Assembly: GCA_031263345.1 (NCBI GenBank)
Contig: JAISFY010000073.1
Location: 1-6,840 of the forward strand
DNA length: 6,840 nucleotides
Reading direction: 5' to 3'
Source of the DNA: Holosporales bacterium
Lineage (GTDB): Bacteria > Pseudomonadota > Alphaproteobacteria > RUG11792
A program made the position numbers and the translations under genes. The notes under the pieces are model-generated. The model had not been told where the DNA came from. It searched no databases and saw only the letters and a program-made list of their open reading frames with translations. Shown here piece after piece: positions 5,929 through 6,840 of this stretch (the first letter of the stretch is position 1; each line of letters begins with the position of its first letter).

Positions 5929-5934
5929 TATAAT
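5929..5934 (+). promoter_or_regulatory. Perfect TATAAT -10 box upstream of the PAS-protein gene
   Basis: TATAAT sits 36 bases before the proposed TTG start of the next gene. The -35 region at 16-18 bases spacing (about 5905-5912) is poor, and no TGn extension is present. It may give the downstream gene its own weak or activator-dependent promoter in addition to read-through from greA and the MFS gene. Confidence 0.4.
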
Positions 5935-5969
5935 ATTCTATAAAGTGCGGGAGACGGGAACTGGCATCG

Positions 5970-6840
5970 TTGATAAAATTAATCGGTGACTTGTGTTCTC
6001 AAATCGTTATAGCTTCTAATGCTCTTGGTGTCTATCTCTACATTTTCTTAGGCTTCGTTTGTATTACAGGGATACTTGTATTCGGACTACATGTGGTTTG
6101 CAAGAAAAATAAGCTCCTAAATTATTACGTCAATGTAATTCGAACGATCTCAAAATCTTTTTCCGATTATCTCGATATAATTGCCATGAACGGCAATGAC
6201 GATGTCATATACACGACACGTCCGGATCTATATATCACGAAGCAAGAATTTTCGAGAATCATGGCCGAAAAGGTTGTTTCAGCAACCGAACTGCAAACTT
6301 TCCTCAATATGCTTGACGCTAAGAGGCCGCACGGAGTTGTTCTAAGCGGCTCTGGAACTGGTTTGCAAAATCATTTTAGGAAATGGATCGCAACCTGTTC
6401 TTTTGTCAAGGCAACGGAATCGATGATAAAGGAAGACGTATCGATCGTTACTATCGCTGACGTCTCGAAGTACCTAGATCAAATCGACATGGTTACTCGC
6501 AATCACGAAAAATTGGAGAAATTTCTAGATAATTTCCCACTTGGAATTTTTTATATCAACAATAATGGTATTATTATAGGCGCAAATATAACATTCGCCA
6601 ATTTGTTGAACGTCAGTCGAGAACGCGTAATCGGTTGCTCACTTCAGGATTTCATCGATGGATTTAAGATTGTGGAAATACCACAAATGAACCATTCTTT
6701 CGTTCAGTTCAAGCCAAGGTATACTCAAAAATTTGATGCCGTACTGATCAAATCCGAACTTTCAACGACCTCAGTGCTGCATCCATGGATAGTTGTTAAG
6801 ATGGACAAAGCTCAACCCACCGTTAAGAAAAATGGGTTCC
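5970..6840 (+). CDS. Membrane-anchored PAS-domain protein, probable sensor histidine kinase (5' part)
   Basis: The frame is open to the right window edge, so only the first 290 residues are visible. One strong hydrophobic segment (about 20-44, GVYLYIFLGFVCITGILVFGLHVV) is followed by basic CKKNK, which suggests a membrane anchor with the rest in the cytoplasm. Residues about 58-165 look like a diverged PAS fold (ends VSIVTIADVSKY). A clearer PAS domain starts at about 181 (EKLEKFLDNFPLGIFYINNNGII, then GANITFANLLNVSRERVIG). This order resembles the N-terminal half of alphaproteobacterial CckA/DivL-type histidine kinases of the cell-cycle pathway, but the kinase core lies beyond the window, so no symbol is given. 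No ATG precedes the membrane segment; the TTG at 5970, ten bases after a GGGA, is the best start, with CTG at 5961 (seven bases after GGAG) an alternative. It lies 64 bp after the MFS gene. Confidence 0.75.
   Translation, partial: MIKLIGDLCSQIVIASNALGVYLYIFLGFVCITGILVFGLHVVCKKNKLLNYYVNVIRTISKSFSDYLDIIAMNGNDDVIYTTRPDLYITKQEFSRIMAEKVVSATELQTFLNMLDAKRPHGVVLSGSGTGLQNHFRKWIATCSFVKATESMIKEDVSIVTIADVSKYLDQIDMVTRNHEKLEKFLDNFPLGIFYINNNGIIIGANITFANLLNVSRERVIGCSLQDFIDGFKIVEIPQMNHSFVQFKPRYTQKFDAVLIKSELSTTSVLHPWIVVKMDKAQPTVKKNGF

Noticed and set aside
1..6840. Search for CRISPR arrays, tRNA or rRNA genes, toxin-antitoxin pairs, phage or defence genes
   Set aside because: No regularly spaced repeats, tRNA-like cloverleaf, rRNA sequence or recognisable defence domains were seen; the identified genes are core functions.

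Overview
The window looks like chromosomal DNA of an alphaproteobacterium, most likely a host-associated or reduced-genome lineage of the Rickettsiales/Holosporales kind. The clues are the alphaproteobacterial style of GroES (conserved TSGGIIIPDTAKEKP loop, C-terminal ESDIMGIFG) and of RsmA (GQHFLFD), a GroEL tail ending GGMGMDY, a CIRCE-controlled groESL operon, moderate-to-low GC content, TTG start codons and an IS1-type transposase remnant. The lineage is inferred from protein flavour alone; no search was run.

Layout. Everything from base 1 to about 3900 is on the minus strand: an IS1-family transposase fragment at the left edge (5-250), a short degraded or non-coding stretch (251-459), a small predicted secreted protein with a clear ribosome binding site (460-876), rsmA (990-1829), groEL (1890-3530) and groES (3560-3850). 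groES has a textbook control region: a TTGACA-17-TAGATT promoter overlapped by a 27-bp CIRCE operator. A hairpin with a U-rich tail lies between groEL and rsmA and may partly separate chaperonin expression from rsmA.

The 316-bp intergenic region 3851-4166 is divergent. It carries the groES promoter and operator, an 8-bp inverted repeat just upstream of that promoter, a candidate greA promoter and a perfect 22-bp tandem duplication in the greA leader. Rightward genes are greA (4167-4640), an MFS transporter starting at TTG 17 bp after greA (4658-5905), and the 5' part of a membrane-anchored PAS-domain protein, probably a sensor histidine kinase, that runs off the right end (5970-6840).

The genes mostly serve core functions: protein folding (GroES/GroEL), ribosome maturation (RsmA), rescue of stalled RNA polymerase (GreA), membrane transport (MFS) and signalling (PAS protein). 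I see no convincing new multi-gene system. The least explained items are the small exported protein, the sequence next to the IS remnant and the repeats in the groES/greA intergenic region.
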